From an uncultured Alistipes sp. (lineage in GTDB: Bacteria > Bacteroidota > Bacteroidia > Bacteroidales > Rikenellaceae), in contig CAJMKE010000001.1 in assembly GCA_905213895.1 (NCBI GenBank), forward strand, positions 62,001 through 126,000: 64,000 nucleotides of DNA. Reading direction: 5' to 3'. Below the pieces are notes generated by a model. It did not search any database, was not told the DNA's origin, and saw only the letters and a program-made list of their open reading frames with translations. The translations under genes were made by a program, and so were the position numbers. Positions within the stretch are counted from its first letter, which is position 1. Each line of letters begins with the position of its first letter. Shown here piece after piece: positions 16,297 through 24,249 of this stretch.

Positions 16297-17220
16297 ATGA
16301 AACGTTACCTATTATATATGTCGCTGCTTTCGGCATTGCTTGCCGGATGCGGTTCGCCGTCGAAAAAGACGAAACCGGAAACCAAACCCGCTCCGTCGTA
16401 TCATTTCCGTATGGTCCAGCCTCCCATGCAGGCGACGGACGAGGACAAGTTCGCCTTTATGGCGGAACACTATTGGGACAATTTCGATTTCGCCGATACC
16501 GTATTCATCGCGAAGGTCGATACCGTCGAGATGCTGCGGGCATATGCGGCGTATGTCGCCAATTTTGTCGGTCCGACCAATCAGGAACCGATACGCGAGT
16601 TGATGAAGCGCGCTTCCGCGTCGAAACCTATGTTCGAATATTTCGTCATGCTCGCCGAGAAGATTCTGCACGACCCCAATTCGCCGGTGCGCAGCGAGGA
16701 ACTCTATATTCCGGTACTCGAAGCGCAGTTGGCGACACCGTTCTACGACGAATACGAGCGGCTCGCTCCCGCTTACGACCTCGAAATCGCGAATCAGAAC
16801 CGTATGGGACGTAAAGCCAACGATTTCAGATATACGCTCGCGTCGGGTAGGTCGTCGAATCTCTATTCGATAGATGCCGAATATGTGCTGATATTCATCA
16901 ATAACCCCGGTTGTCCGATGTGCAAGAGCATTCAGTCGGCGATAACCGAATCGCCGATGTTGAACGAGTTGCAGGAGCGCGGCTCACTGGTCGTTCTGGC
17001 TCTGTATCCCGACGAGGACATCGATGCGTGGAGGGCTTACGCGCCGTCGATGCCGTCGAAATGGATAAATTCGTATGACAAGGGGTGCATTATCCGCGAA
17101 AAGAATCTTTACGACCTGCGCGCGATTCCCGCCATGTATCTGCTCGATGCGCGCAAACAGGTTCTCGTCAAGGATTCCACGTCTGTCGAGGAGATTGAGT
17201 TCGTTATAGACCGCCGATAG
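16297..17220 (+). CDS. DUF5106-type lipoprotein with C-terminal thioredoxin fold
   Basis: A 307-aa lipoprotein (LLAGC, Cys18). Residues ~35-160 are helical and match the Bacteroidales DUF5106 pattern (FMAEHYWDNFDFADT). The C-terminal half is thioredoxin-like, with FINNPGCPMCKSI holding a CxxC pair and the cis-Pro equivalent in LRAIPAMYLLD. It probably handles disulfides or oxidised substrates in the periplasm. The ATG lies 4 bases after a promoter -7 box. An alternative start at 16318 (MSLLSALLAGC) would still give a short lipoprotein signal and a normal leader, so the true start is open. Confidence 0.82.
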   Translation: MKRYLLYMSLLSALLAGCGSPSKKTKPETKPAPSYHFRMVQPPMQATDEDKFAFMAEHYWDNFDFADTVFIAKVDTVEMLRAYAAYVANFVGPTNQEPIRELMKRASASKPMFEYFVMLAEKILHDPNSPVRSEELYIPVLEAQLATPFYDEYERLAPAYDLEIANQNRMGRKANDFRYTLASGRSSNLYSIDAEYVLIFINNPGCPMCKSIQSAITESPMLNELQERGSLVVLALYPDEDIDAWRAYAPSMPSKWINSYDKGCIIREKNLYDLRAIPAMYLLDARKQVLVKDSTSVEEIEFVIDRR

Positions 17221-17261
17221 TTATAAATAATACTTATATGCGGATAAAAATATATTATTTT

Positions 17262-17288
17262 TATCTTTGAAATGATTTCGTATCTTTG
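17262..17288 (+). promoter_or_regulatory. Two tandem -7 elements before the rubrerythrin gene
   Basis: TATCTTTG occurs twice, at 17262-17269 and 17281-17288, each a perfect TAnnTTTG. The leaders to the ATG at 17341 would be about 65 and 45 bases. Two start sites could give layered control. Confidence 0.55.
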
Positions 17289-17340
17289 CAAAAGGAAAAA
17301 CAAGAAAACGGAAAGTTAAACGATTAAAACTTTAAAGATT

Positions 17341-17892
17341 ATGGCAAAGAAATGGCGTTGTACCGTATGCGGTTACATTCATGAAGGCGACGAGGCTCCC
17401 GAAAGATGTCCTATGTGCAAGGTTCCGAAAGAGAAATTCGTAGAGGTGGTTGAACAGGATGGCGACCTCGATTTCGTTACGGTTCACAAACTCGGCGACG
17501 GCAAGGGTTCGAGCCCTGAACTCCTCGAAGGTCTGAACAATCACTTTATGGGCGAATGCACCGAGGTGGGCATGTATCTGGCAATGAGCCGTCAGGCAGA
17601 CCGCGAGGGCTATCCTGAAATTGCAGAGGCTTTCAAGCGTTATGCGTTCGAGGAGGCTGAACATGCTGCGAAGTTCGCCGAACTGCTCGGCGACGTGGTT
17701 TGGGATACCAAGACCAACGTATTCAAGCGTATGAATGCCGAGTGCGGTGCTTGCGAGGACAAGATGCGTCTTGCCCGTCTGGCGAAGGAGCAGAATCTCG
17801 ATGCGGTTCACGATACGGTTCACGAAATGGCGAAGGACGAGGCTCGTCACGGTGCGGGCTTCCAGGGTCTTTACAAGCGTTATTTCAAATAG
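17341..17892 (+). CDS. Rubrerythrin with N-terminal rubredoxin domain (reverse rubrerythrin type)
   Basis: Cytoplasmic di-iron peroxidase that removes hydrogen peroxide or oxygen in anaerobes. The 183-aa protein has the rubredoxin-like iron site first (C7, C10, C23, C26; C-x2-C-x12-C-x2-C) and a ferritin-like four-helix domain after it. The iron ligands are in GECTEVGMYL, FEEAEHAAKF and KDEARHGAGF. This order is reversed from classical rubrerythrin. It stands alone with its own promoter pair and terminator. Its N-terminal domain is very similar to the N-terminus of NqrC at 62817. Electron donor in this organism is not known. Confidence 0.93.
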   Translation: MAKKWRCTVCGYIHEGDEAPERCPMCKVPKEKFVEVVEQDGDLDFVTVHKLGDGKGSSPELLEGLNNHFMGECTEVGMYLAMSRQADREGYPEIAEAFKRYAFEEAEHAAKFAELLGDVVWDTKTNVFKRMNAECGACEDKMRLARLAKEQNLDAVHDTVHEMAKDEARHGAGFQGLYKRYFK

Positions 17893-17907
17893 ACCGGCAC
17901 CGGTTTT

Positions 17908-17945
17908 ACGTAAGGCGATTTGACAGTCGCCTTACGTGCTTTTTT
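17908..17945 (+). terminator. Rho-independent terminator of the rubrerythrin gene
   Basis: 11-bp perfect stem (17908-17918 and 17927-17937), 8-base loop, then GC and six T. A second smaller hairpin follows at 17951-17975 (AGATTGTCC/GGGCAATCT with a T-run), which may be a back-up terminator or part of the sulfatase promoter region. Confidence 0.88.
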
Positions 17946-18016
17946 GTCGCAGATTGTCCGATTGTCGGGCAATCTTTTCGGCGTTATTATTTATTAACCA
18001 TACCTAAAACCTGTTT

Positions 18017-19675
18017 ATGAAAATGAAAACCAAACCGTTCGTCGGATTGTCGCTTGCGCTGCCGCTCGCCGCATGCAGTACAACCGAACAGCAACGCCCG
18101 AACATCGTATTCTTTCTTGTGGACGACATGGGTTGGGTCGATTCCTCTGTTGCCTACGGAGAGGAGGCTTACCCGATAAACCTGCGCCACAATACCCCGA
18201 ACATGGCTCGACTTGCCGAAGAGGGCGTAATCATGACCAACGCCTACGCCTGTCCGGTATCCACTCCGACGCGGACGAGCCTGCTTACCGGTATGAATGC
18301 CGCCCATACGGGTATCACCAACTGGACTTCGACTATGCGCGACATGCCGAGCGACGCTACCGGCGGTGCGATTGCGATGATGGCTGGAACGGGCAAGGAC
18401 AACGACGGCGAGTTATGCCGTCCGGACTGGACTATCAACGGTGTAAGTCCGGTTGACGGAATCGCCCATACCCAATACGCTACGCCGCTGCCGCAGTTGC
18501 TTCGCGATGCGGGCTACTTTACTATTCATGTCGGCAAGGCTCACTGGGCTGCTGCGGGAACTCCGGGTGCAAGCCCTTACAACATGGGATTCGTCGTCAA
18601 TGTTTCGGGCAACGTGGCAGGTATGCCGCGTTCGTACCAGAGCGAGGACCACTACGGCAATACTCCTGAACTTTGGAACTATCTCGCAGTGCAGAACATG
18701 ACCGAGTACTACGATACCGACACCCACCTTACCGAGGCACTGACGCTTGAAGCGAAGAAGACGCTCGAATATCCGATTTCCCACGGCGAGCCATTCTTCC
18801 TCTATATGGCTCACTATGCGACCCATACTCCGATTCAGCCGGACAAGCGTTTTATCCAGAAATATCTCGATGCCGGATTGGATGAAGGACAGGCTCGCTA
18901 TGCTTCGATGGTCGAGGGGGTGGACAAGAGTCTCGGCGACCTGATGGCATATCTGAAAGAGAAGGGCGTCGATAAGAATACGATTATCATATTCATGACC
19001 GACAACGGCGGCAACAGCGAAAACAAGCAGAAGGGCGGTATCCTGCATACCCAGAACAAGCCGTTGCGCGAGGGCAAGGGTTCATGCTACGAAGGCGGCG
19101 TGCGTGTTCCGCTCGCGTTCCGCTGGGAGGGCAAAATCGCAGCCGGAACGAGAATCAACACTCCGGTTATCGCCGAGGATTTGTTCCCGACGATTCTCGA
19201 AATGGCAGGCGTCCGCAATGCCGGATATGTGCAGGATGTCGATGGCGAGAGCCTCGTTTCGCTGATTACCGACGGTTCGAAGTTCGCCGCGAAAGCCAAG
19301 GCTGACGGCAAGATTGCTTCGCAGAAAGAGGCTAACGCTCTGGTTATCGACAAGAGCGTTTCGGGCATCGACCCTGAGCGCGCGCTCGTATTCCACTATC
19401 CGCATAAATGGAAGCCTTACGATTTGACGGATATCGACTATTTGAGCGCGGTCCGCAAGGGCGACTGGAAACTGGTGTACCGCATGCGCACCAAGGAACT
19501 CGAATTGTATAACCTGCGTACCGATATCGGCGAGCAGAACGACGTTGCCGCCGAGCATCCGGAAATCGTCAGGGAGTTGGCAGCCGAATTGGGCGGAAAA
19601 CTGCGCGGCTGGAACGCTCCGATGCCCAAATACCTCAATTCGGGCAAGTGCGTGCCGATGCCGGACGAAATTTAA
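18017..19675 (+). CDS. S-type sulfatase lipoprotein, first of a tandem pair
   Basis: Arylsulfatase-superfamily enzyme that would remove sulfate esters from host or dietary glycans in the periplasm. The 552-aa product has a lipoprotein-like leader (LPLAAC, Cys20). The metal site VDDMGWVD and the sulfatase signature STPTRTSLLTG follow; its first Ser is the residue converted to formylglycine, which in this class needs an anSME maturase (not in the window). A second metal site is FMTDNGG. No SusC/D pair or other glycoside hydrolase is adjacent, so the sulfated substrate is unknown. A paralogue follows after 11 bases. Confidence 0.93.
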   Translation: MKMKTKPFVGLSLALPLAACSTTEQQRPNIVFFLVDDMGWVDSSVAYGEEAYPINLRHNTPNMARLAEEGVIMTNAYACPVSTPTRTSLLTGMNAAHTGITNWTSTMRDMPSDATGGAIAMMAGTGKDNDGELCRPDWTINGVSPVDGIAHTQYATPLPQLLRDAGYFTIHVGKAHWAAAGTPGASPYNMGFVVNVSGNVAGMPRSYQSEDHYGNTPELWNYLAVQNMTEYYDTDTHLTEALTLEAKKTLEYPISHGEPFFLYMAHYATHTPIQPDKRFIQKYLDAGLDEGQARYASMVEGVDKSLGDLMAYLKEKGVDKNTIIIFMTDNGGNSENKQKGGILHTQNKPLREGKGSCYEGGVRVPLAFRWEGKIAAGTRINTPVIAEDLFPTILEMAGVRNAGYVQDVDGESLVSLITDGSKFAAKAKADGKIASQKEANALVIDKSVSGIDPERALVFHYPHKWKPYDLTDIDYLSAVRKGDWKLVYRMRTKELELYNLRTDIGEQNDVAAEHPEIVRELAAELGGKLRGWNAPMPKYLNSGKCVPMPDEI

Positions 19676-19686
19676 TCGGTAGATAT

Positions 19687-21372
19687 ATGAAGATTCAACA
19701 CAAACCGTTCGTCGGACTGTCGTTCGCGTTGCCGCTTGCCGCGTGCAGTACAACCGAACAGCCTCGCCCCAATATCGTCTTCTTCCTTGTAGATGATATG
19801 GGCTGGGTCGATTCTTCTGTCGCCTATGGCGAGGAGGTCTATCCGTACAATCTGCGTCATGACACGCCCAATATGGCTCGTCTTGCCGAGGAGGGTGTGA
19901 TAATGACAAATGCCTACGCATGCCCTTTGTCTACGCCTACTCGGACGAGCCTGCTCACGGGTATGAATGCAGCCCATACTGGCATTACCAACTGGACTAC
20001 CACCATGCGCGATACTCCCGGCGATGCGATTCGTTCGACACAGTACGGAGCAGGCAAGGTCGCGGTATCCGATACGGCGAAGTCGGGTTCGACCGACGAT
20101 TCCGAACTTACACGTCCGGACTGGAATCACAACGGCGTAACACCGGTCGAAGGCGTGGAACATGCGCTGTATGCCACTCCGCTGCCGAAACTGCTTCGCG
20201 ATGCCGGCTACTTTACGATTCATGTCGGCAAGGCGCATTGGGCTACACCGGGGACACCGGGTGCAAGCCCATACAATATGGGATTCGTCGTCAATGTCGC
20301 CGGAACTGTCGCGGGTATGCCTCGTTCGTATCTTAGCGAGGAGCATTACGGCAATACTCCGGAACTGTGGAACGACCTTGCCGTTCAGAACATGACGGAG
20401 TACTACGATACGGGTACGCATTTGACGGAAGCGCTTACGCGCGAAGCCTTGAAGGCTCTCGACTATCCGATTTTGCACGGCGAACCGTTTTATCTCTATA
20501 TGTCGCACTATGCGACCCATGTCCCGATTCAGCCGGACGACCGTTTCGTACAGAAATATCGCGACAGAGGCGATATGGACGAAGCGCAGGCTCGCTATGC
20601 TTCGATGGTCGAAGGCGTGGACAAGAGCCTCGGCGACCTGATGGCATATCTGAAAGAGAAGGGTGTCGATAAGAATACGATTATCATCTTCATGACCGAT
20701 AATGGCGGAAGCAGCGACAACAGGCAGTTGGGCGGTATTCTCCATACCCAGAACAAACCGTTGCGCGAGGGCAAAGGCTCCTGCTACGAGGGCGGTATAC
20801 GTGTTCCGCTCGCATTTCGCTGGGAGGGCAGAATCGCTGCCGGTACGAGAGTCAATACTCCTGTTATCGCAGAGGATTTATTCCCGACGATTCTCGAAAT
20901 GGCGGGAGTGAACAGTCCTAAAACGGTACAGACCATCGACGGTCGGAGCCTCGTGCGCCTGGTTACCGACGGCTCGAAGTTCGCCGAGAAAGCCAAGGCT
21001 GACGGCAAAATCGTTTCGCAGAAAGATGCCAATTCGCTGATTATCGACGAAAGCGTTTCGGGCATCGACCCCGAACGTGCGCTTGTGTTCCACTATCCGC
21101 ATCAGTGGAAGCCATACGATTTTGCGGATGTTGATTTCCTGAGTGCCGTCCGAAAGGGTAAATGGAAATTAGTGTACCGTATGCGGACGAAAGAACTCGA
21201 ATTGTACGATATGACTGCCGATATAGGCGAGCAGAACGATGTCGCCGCCGAGCATCCGGAGATAGTCAAGGAGTTGGCTGCCGAGTTGGGCGGAAAACTG
21301 CGCGGCTGGAACGCTCCGATGCCCAAATACCTCAATTCGGGCAAGTGCGTGCCGATGCCGGACGAAATTTAA
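19687..21372 (+). CDS. S-type sulfatase lipoprotein, second of a tandem pair
   Basis: A 561-aa paralogue of the preceding gene with the same leader, metal site (VDDMGWVD), STPTRTSLLTG signature and FMTDNGG. Differences cluster around residues 105-140, where it has an extra Ser/Asp-rich loop (SDTAKSGSTDDSE). That region lies near the active-site entrance in sulfatases, so substrate may differ. I chose the ATG at 19687 (MKIQHKPFVG), which aligns with the paralogue; an in-frame ATG at 19648 lies inside the first gene. The last ~85 bases of the two genes look identical. Confidence 0.93.
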   Translation: MKIQHKPFVGLSFALPLAACSTTEQPRPNIVFFLVDDMGWVDSSVAYGEEVYPYNLRHDTPNMARLAEEGVIMTNAYACPLSTPTRTSLLTGMNAAHTGITNWTTTMRDTPGDAIRSTQYGAGKVAVSDTAKSGSTDDSELTRPDWNHNGVTPVEGVEHALYATPLPKLLRDAGYFTIHVGKAHWATPGTPGASPYNMGFVVNVAGTVAGMPRSYLSEEHYGNTPELWNDLAVQNMTEYYDTGTHLTEALTREALKALDYPILHGEPFYLYMSHYATHVPIQPDDRFVQKYRDRGDMDEAQARYASMVEGVDKSLGDLMAYLKEKGVDKNTIIIFMTDNGGSSDNRQLGGILHTQNKPLREGKGSCYEGGIRVPLAFRWEGRIAAGTRVNTPVIAEDLFPTILEMAGVNSPKTVQTIDGRSLVRLVTDGSKFAEKAKADGKIVSQKDANSLIIDESVSGIDPERALVFHYPHQWKPYDFADVDFLSAVRKGKWKLVYRMRTKELELYDMTADIGEQNDVAAEHPEIVKELAAELGGKLRGWNAPMPKYLNSGKCVPMPDEI

Positions 21373-21378
21373 ATTGTG

Positions 21379-21579
21379 AGGTAACTATCTACAACTTTAC
21401 ACCGAATCAAGTTATTACAGGTATTCGGATAACCTACTGTTGTGGTTATCGCGGCAAAGCCGCGTATACAGATGTTACCCACCCCCTAAATCCCCCGCCT
21501 GTGCGGGGGACTTTTGTCGGAACCCGCAAATGCATACGGCTTTGGAATGCCGTTACTGTAAAATTGTATGTAATTGCCT
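21379..21579. mobile_element. MITE-like element, copy 2 (201 bp)
   Basis: The ends are imperfect inverted repeats: left AGGTAACTATCTACAAC and, on the opposite strand at the right, AGGCAATTACATACAAT, about 18 of 23 positions matching. These ends also match copy 1 at 1314-1487. The interior differs and contains a hairpin (CGCGGC/GCCGCG) and a CCCCCTAAATCCCCCGCC...GGGGGAC palindromic stretch. It starts 6 bases after the second sulfatase stop. I could not see a clean target duplication. No ORF is inside. Confidence 0.6.
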
Positions 21580-21582
21580 AAA

Positions 21583-21618
21583 TTAAAGACCTTAATGACT
21601 TTAACGACATTAAGGTCC
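21583..21618. repeat. Intergenic 9-bp repeat array R4 (TTAANGWCN x4)
   Basis: Units TTAAAGACC, TTAATGACT, TTAACGACA, TTAAGGTCC. It begins 3 bases after the right end of MITE-like copy 2 and precedes the terminator of tRNA-Ser. Confidence 0.88.
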
Positions 21619-21632
21619 TTGTGTTAAAATAG

Positions 21633-21656
21633 AAAAGAGGTCTTTCGACCTCTTTT
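21633..21656 (-). terminator. Hairpin terminator downstream of tRNA-Ser
   Basis: 10-bp perfect stem AAAAGAGGTC/GACCTCTTTT with a 4-base loop. It lies just 3' of the minus-strand tRNA and can also stop plus-strand reading from the sulfatase genes. Confidence 0.75.
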
Positions 21657-21662
21657 TTGTTG

Positions 21663-21749
21663 CGGAGGGCACTGGATTCGAACCAGCGGATACCTTACGA
21701 TATCGGCAGTTTAGCAAACTGCTGGTTTAAGCCACTCACCCAACCCTCC
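21663..21749 (-). tRNA. tRNA-Ser (anticodon GCU)
   Basis: Minus strand. The 87-base cloverleaf has a 7-bp acceptor stem (GGAGGGT with GCCCTCC), D arm GTGAGTGGC, an anticodon loop TTTGCTAAA with GCT, a long class II variable arm, and GGTTCGAATCC as the T arm. The discriminator base is G and CCA is not encoded. It reads AGC and AGU codons. Confidence 0.95.
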
Positions 21750-21878
21750 GTGCATCCTTACTTTCTCGAAAGGAGCGTACAAAAGTACTATAATTTCGGA
21801 TAACTGCAAAAAAAATCTATAAAATTCGCACAATAAATTCTCTGCTGTTCGTGGAGCGGACAGTTGTGCGGAGTGTCT

Positions 21879-21914
21879 TTAAGGTCGTTAATGTCCTTAA
21901 AGACCTTAATACAT
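21879..21914. repeat. Intergenic 9-bp repeat array R5 (TTAANGWCN x3-4)
   Basis: Units TTAAGGTCG, TTAATGTCC, TTAAAGACC and a decayed TTAATACAT. It lies between the 5' end of tRNA-Ser and the sufB promoter. Apart from this array I see nothing in 21750-21974. Confidence 0.85.
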
Positions 21915-21974
21915 TCCGATGTTTCTCTGCCCGATATTTGCATGGAGGATAATCGCTATTTGCAAATTTTTTAG

Positions 21975-21982
21975 TACTTTTG
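21975..21982 (+). promoter_or_regulatory. -7 element of the suf operon (TACTTTTG)
   Basis: Perfect TAnnTTTG match 33 bases upstream of the chosen sufB ATG. It overlaps the in-frame upstream ATG at 21980, which therefore cannot be the translation start. Confidence 0.6.
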
Positions 21983-22015
21983 CGGCGGATTTCGCGCGTG
22001 TGCGCGTACGGTCTT

Positions 22016-23461
22016 ATGAAAGAAGAGAGTAAAGACATAATAGATTCGCTCGAACGCAGCGATTACAAATACGGTTTTACGTCCGATATCGAAACCGAAA
22101 CGATTCCGAAAGGTCTCAACGAGGAGGTTATACGGCTTATCTCGCGCAAGAAAGAGGAACCCGAATGGATGCTCGAATCGCGCCTGAAAGCCTACCGCCA
22201 CTGGCTTACCATGGATTTGCCGACGTGGGCGCATCTGGATATTCCGCCCATCGATTTTCAGGATATCATCTATTTCGCCTCGCCGAAAAAGCGCAGGAAA
22301 CTTGATTCGATAGACGAAATCGACCCGGAACTCAAACGCACTTTCGACAAACTCGGCATCCCGCTCGAAGAGCAGATGGCGTTGTCGGGCGTCGCGGTGG
22401 ATGCCGTTCTCGATTCGGTGTCGGTGAAGACAACTTTCCGCGAAACGTTGGCGGAAAAGGGCATAATCTTCTGCCCGATTTCGGAGGCTATCCGCGATTA
22501 CCCAGATTTGGTGCGCCGCTACCTCGGTTCGGTCGTTTCGTATGCCGACAACTACTATGCGGCACTGAATGCCGCCGTGTTCTCCGACGGGTCGTTCTGC
22601 TACATTCCGAAGGGCGTGAGATGCCCGATGGAACTTTCGACCTATTTCCGCATCAATGCGGAGGGAACGGGACAGTTCGAGCGCACGTTGATTGTCGCAG
22701 ACGAGGGTTCGTATGTAAGTTACCTCGAAGGGTGTACCGCTCCGCGGCGCGACGAGAACCAGTTGCATGCGGCGGTCGTCGAAATCGTCGTCGAACGCGA
22801 TGCGGAGGTGAAATATTCGACGGTGCAGAACTGGTATCCCGGCGACAAGGACGGCAAGGGCGGAATCTATAATTTCGTTACCAAACGCGGATTGTGCCGC
22901 GAAAACGCCCGCCTGTCGTGGACGCAGGTCGAGACCGGTTCGGCTATCACGTGGAAATATCCGAGTTGCGTGCTTGCCGGCGACAATTCGGTCGGCGAGT
23001 TCTATTCGGTGGCTATGACCAATCATTTCCAGCAGGCGGATACGGGTACGAAGATGATACATATCGGTCGCAATACCCGCAGCCGCATAGTGTCGAAAGG
23101 TATATCGGCAGGTCGCAGCCAGAATTCGTACCGCGGACTCGTCAAGGTCGGTGCGAAAGCGGACAACGCCCGCAACTATTCGCAGTGCGACTCGCTGCTT
23201 ATCGGCGACAAATGCGGAGCGCATACGTTCCCGCGCATCGACTGCCGCAACTCGACGGCGGTTCTCGAACACGAGGCGACGACCTCGAAGATTTCTGAGG
23301 AGCAGTTGTTCTACTGCAACCAGCGCGGACTGGCGACCGAAGAGGCTGTCGGACTGATAGTGAACGGCTATGCCAAGGAGGTGCTGGCGAAACTGCCTAT
23401 GGAGTTCGCGATAGAAGCCCAGAAACTGCTTTCCATAAGTCTCGAAGGCAGCGTAGGATAG
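22016..23461 (+). CDS. sufB: Fe-S cluster assembly protein SufB
   Basis: Scaffold subunit of the SufBCD complex that builds iron-sulfur clusters. At 481 aa the length is typical. The right-handed beta-helix core and conserved blocks GVRCPMELSTYFRIN, SYLEGCTAP, VQNWYPGD, CDSLLIGDKCGAHTFPRID and QLFYCNQRGL are visible. The C-terminal cysteine used for cluster assembly lies in SQCDSLLIGDKC. The start at 22016 follows a TACTTTTG promoter box. First gene of sufBCDS. Confidence 0.96.
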   Translation: MKEESKDIIDSLERSDYKYGFTSDIETETIPKGLNEEVIRLISRKKEEPEWMLESRLKAYRHWLTMDLPTWAHLDIPPIDFQDIIYFASPKKRRKLDSIDEIDPELKRTFDKLGIPLEEQMALSGVAVDAVLDSVSVKTTFRETLAEKGIIFCPISEAIRDYPDLVRRYLGSVVSYADNYYAALNAAVFSDGSFCYIPKGVRCPMELSTYFRINAEGTGQFERTLIVADEGSYVSYLEGCTAPRRDENQLHAAVVEIVVERDAEVKYSTVQNWYPGDKDGKGGIYNFVTKRGLCRENARLSWTQVETGSAITWKYPSCVLAGDNSVGEFYSVAMTNHFQQADTGTKMIHIGRNTRSRIVSKGISAGRSQNSYRGLVKVGAKADNARNYSQCDSLLIGDKCGAHTFPRIDCRNSTAVLEHEATTSKISEEQLFYCNQRGLATEEAVGLIVNGYAKEVLAKLPMEFAIEAQKLLSISLEGSVG

Positions 23462-23488
23462 AGAAATGACAAAAAGTAGAAGCGATAT

Positions 23489-24241
23489 ATGTTAAGTGTA
23501 AAAAATCTGCATGCCTCCGTCGGCGACAAGGAGATTCTTCGCGGCATCGACCTCGAAGTGAAAGCCGGTGAGGTACACGCAATAATGGGTCCCAACGGCT
23601 CGGGCAAGAGTACTCTCGCCTCCGTGCTGGCGGGCAACGAGAAGTTTACGGTTACCGAGGGCGAAGCGACTTTCAACGGCGAGAGCCTGCTCGGAATGCC
23701 TATCGAGGAGCGCGCGCGCCGCGGGCTGTTTCTCGGTTTCCAGTATCCGGTGGAGATTCCGGGCGTTTCGATGGCGAATTTCATGAAACTCGCCGTGAAC
23801 GAGAAGCGCAGGTATCTCGGACAGGAGCCGCTGTCGGCTTCGGAATTCCTGCGCATGATGCGCGAAAAGAGCGCGATTGTGGAACTCGACCCCAAACTCA
23901 CGTCGCGTTCGGTGAACGAAGGGTTCTCGGGCGGCGAGAAGAAGAAGAACGAGATTTTCCAGATGGCGATGCTCGACCCGACGCTCGCCATTCTCGACGA
24001 GACCGATTCGGGTCTGGACATCGACGCGCTGCGCATAGTCGCTACCGGAGTTACGAAACTGCACAACGAGAATAACGCTACGGTCGTCATCACTCACTAT
24101 CAGCGTCTGTTGGACTATATCGTTCCGGATTACGTCCATGTCCTCTATCACGGACGGATTATCCATTCGGGCGACAAGAGCCTTGCCCTCAAACTCGAAA
24201 AGGAGGGTTACGACTGGCTTATCAACGATTATAAGGAGTAG
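23489..24241 (+). CDS. sufC: Fe-S cluster assembly ATPase SufC
   Basis: ABC-type ATPase that drives shape changes of the SufB/SufD pair. The 250-aa protein has Walker A GPNGSGKST, the family Q-loop FLGFQYPVEIPG, the ABC signature SGGEKKKNEI, Walker B LAILDETDSGLD and a switch His in VITHYQRLLDYI. The gap from sufB is 27 bases. Cytoplasmic, with no membrane segment. Confidence 0.97.
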   Translation: MLSVKNLHASVGDKEILRGIDLEVKAGEVHAIMGPNGSGKSTLASVLAGNEKFTVTEGEATFNGESLLGMPIEERARRGLFLGFQYPVEIPGVSMANFMKLAVNEKRRYLGQEPLSASEFLRMMREKSAIVELDPKLTSRSVNEGFSGGEKKKNEIFQMAMLDPTLAILDETDSGLDIDALRIVATGVTKLHNENNATVVITHYQRLLDYIVPDYVHVLYHGRIIHSGDKSLALKLEKEGYDWLINDYKE

Positions 24242-24249
24242 ACGGCGAT

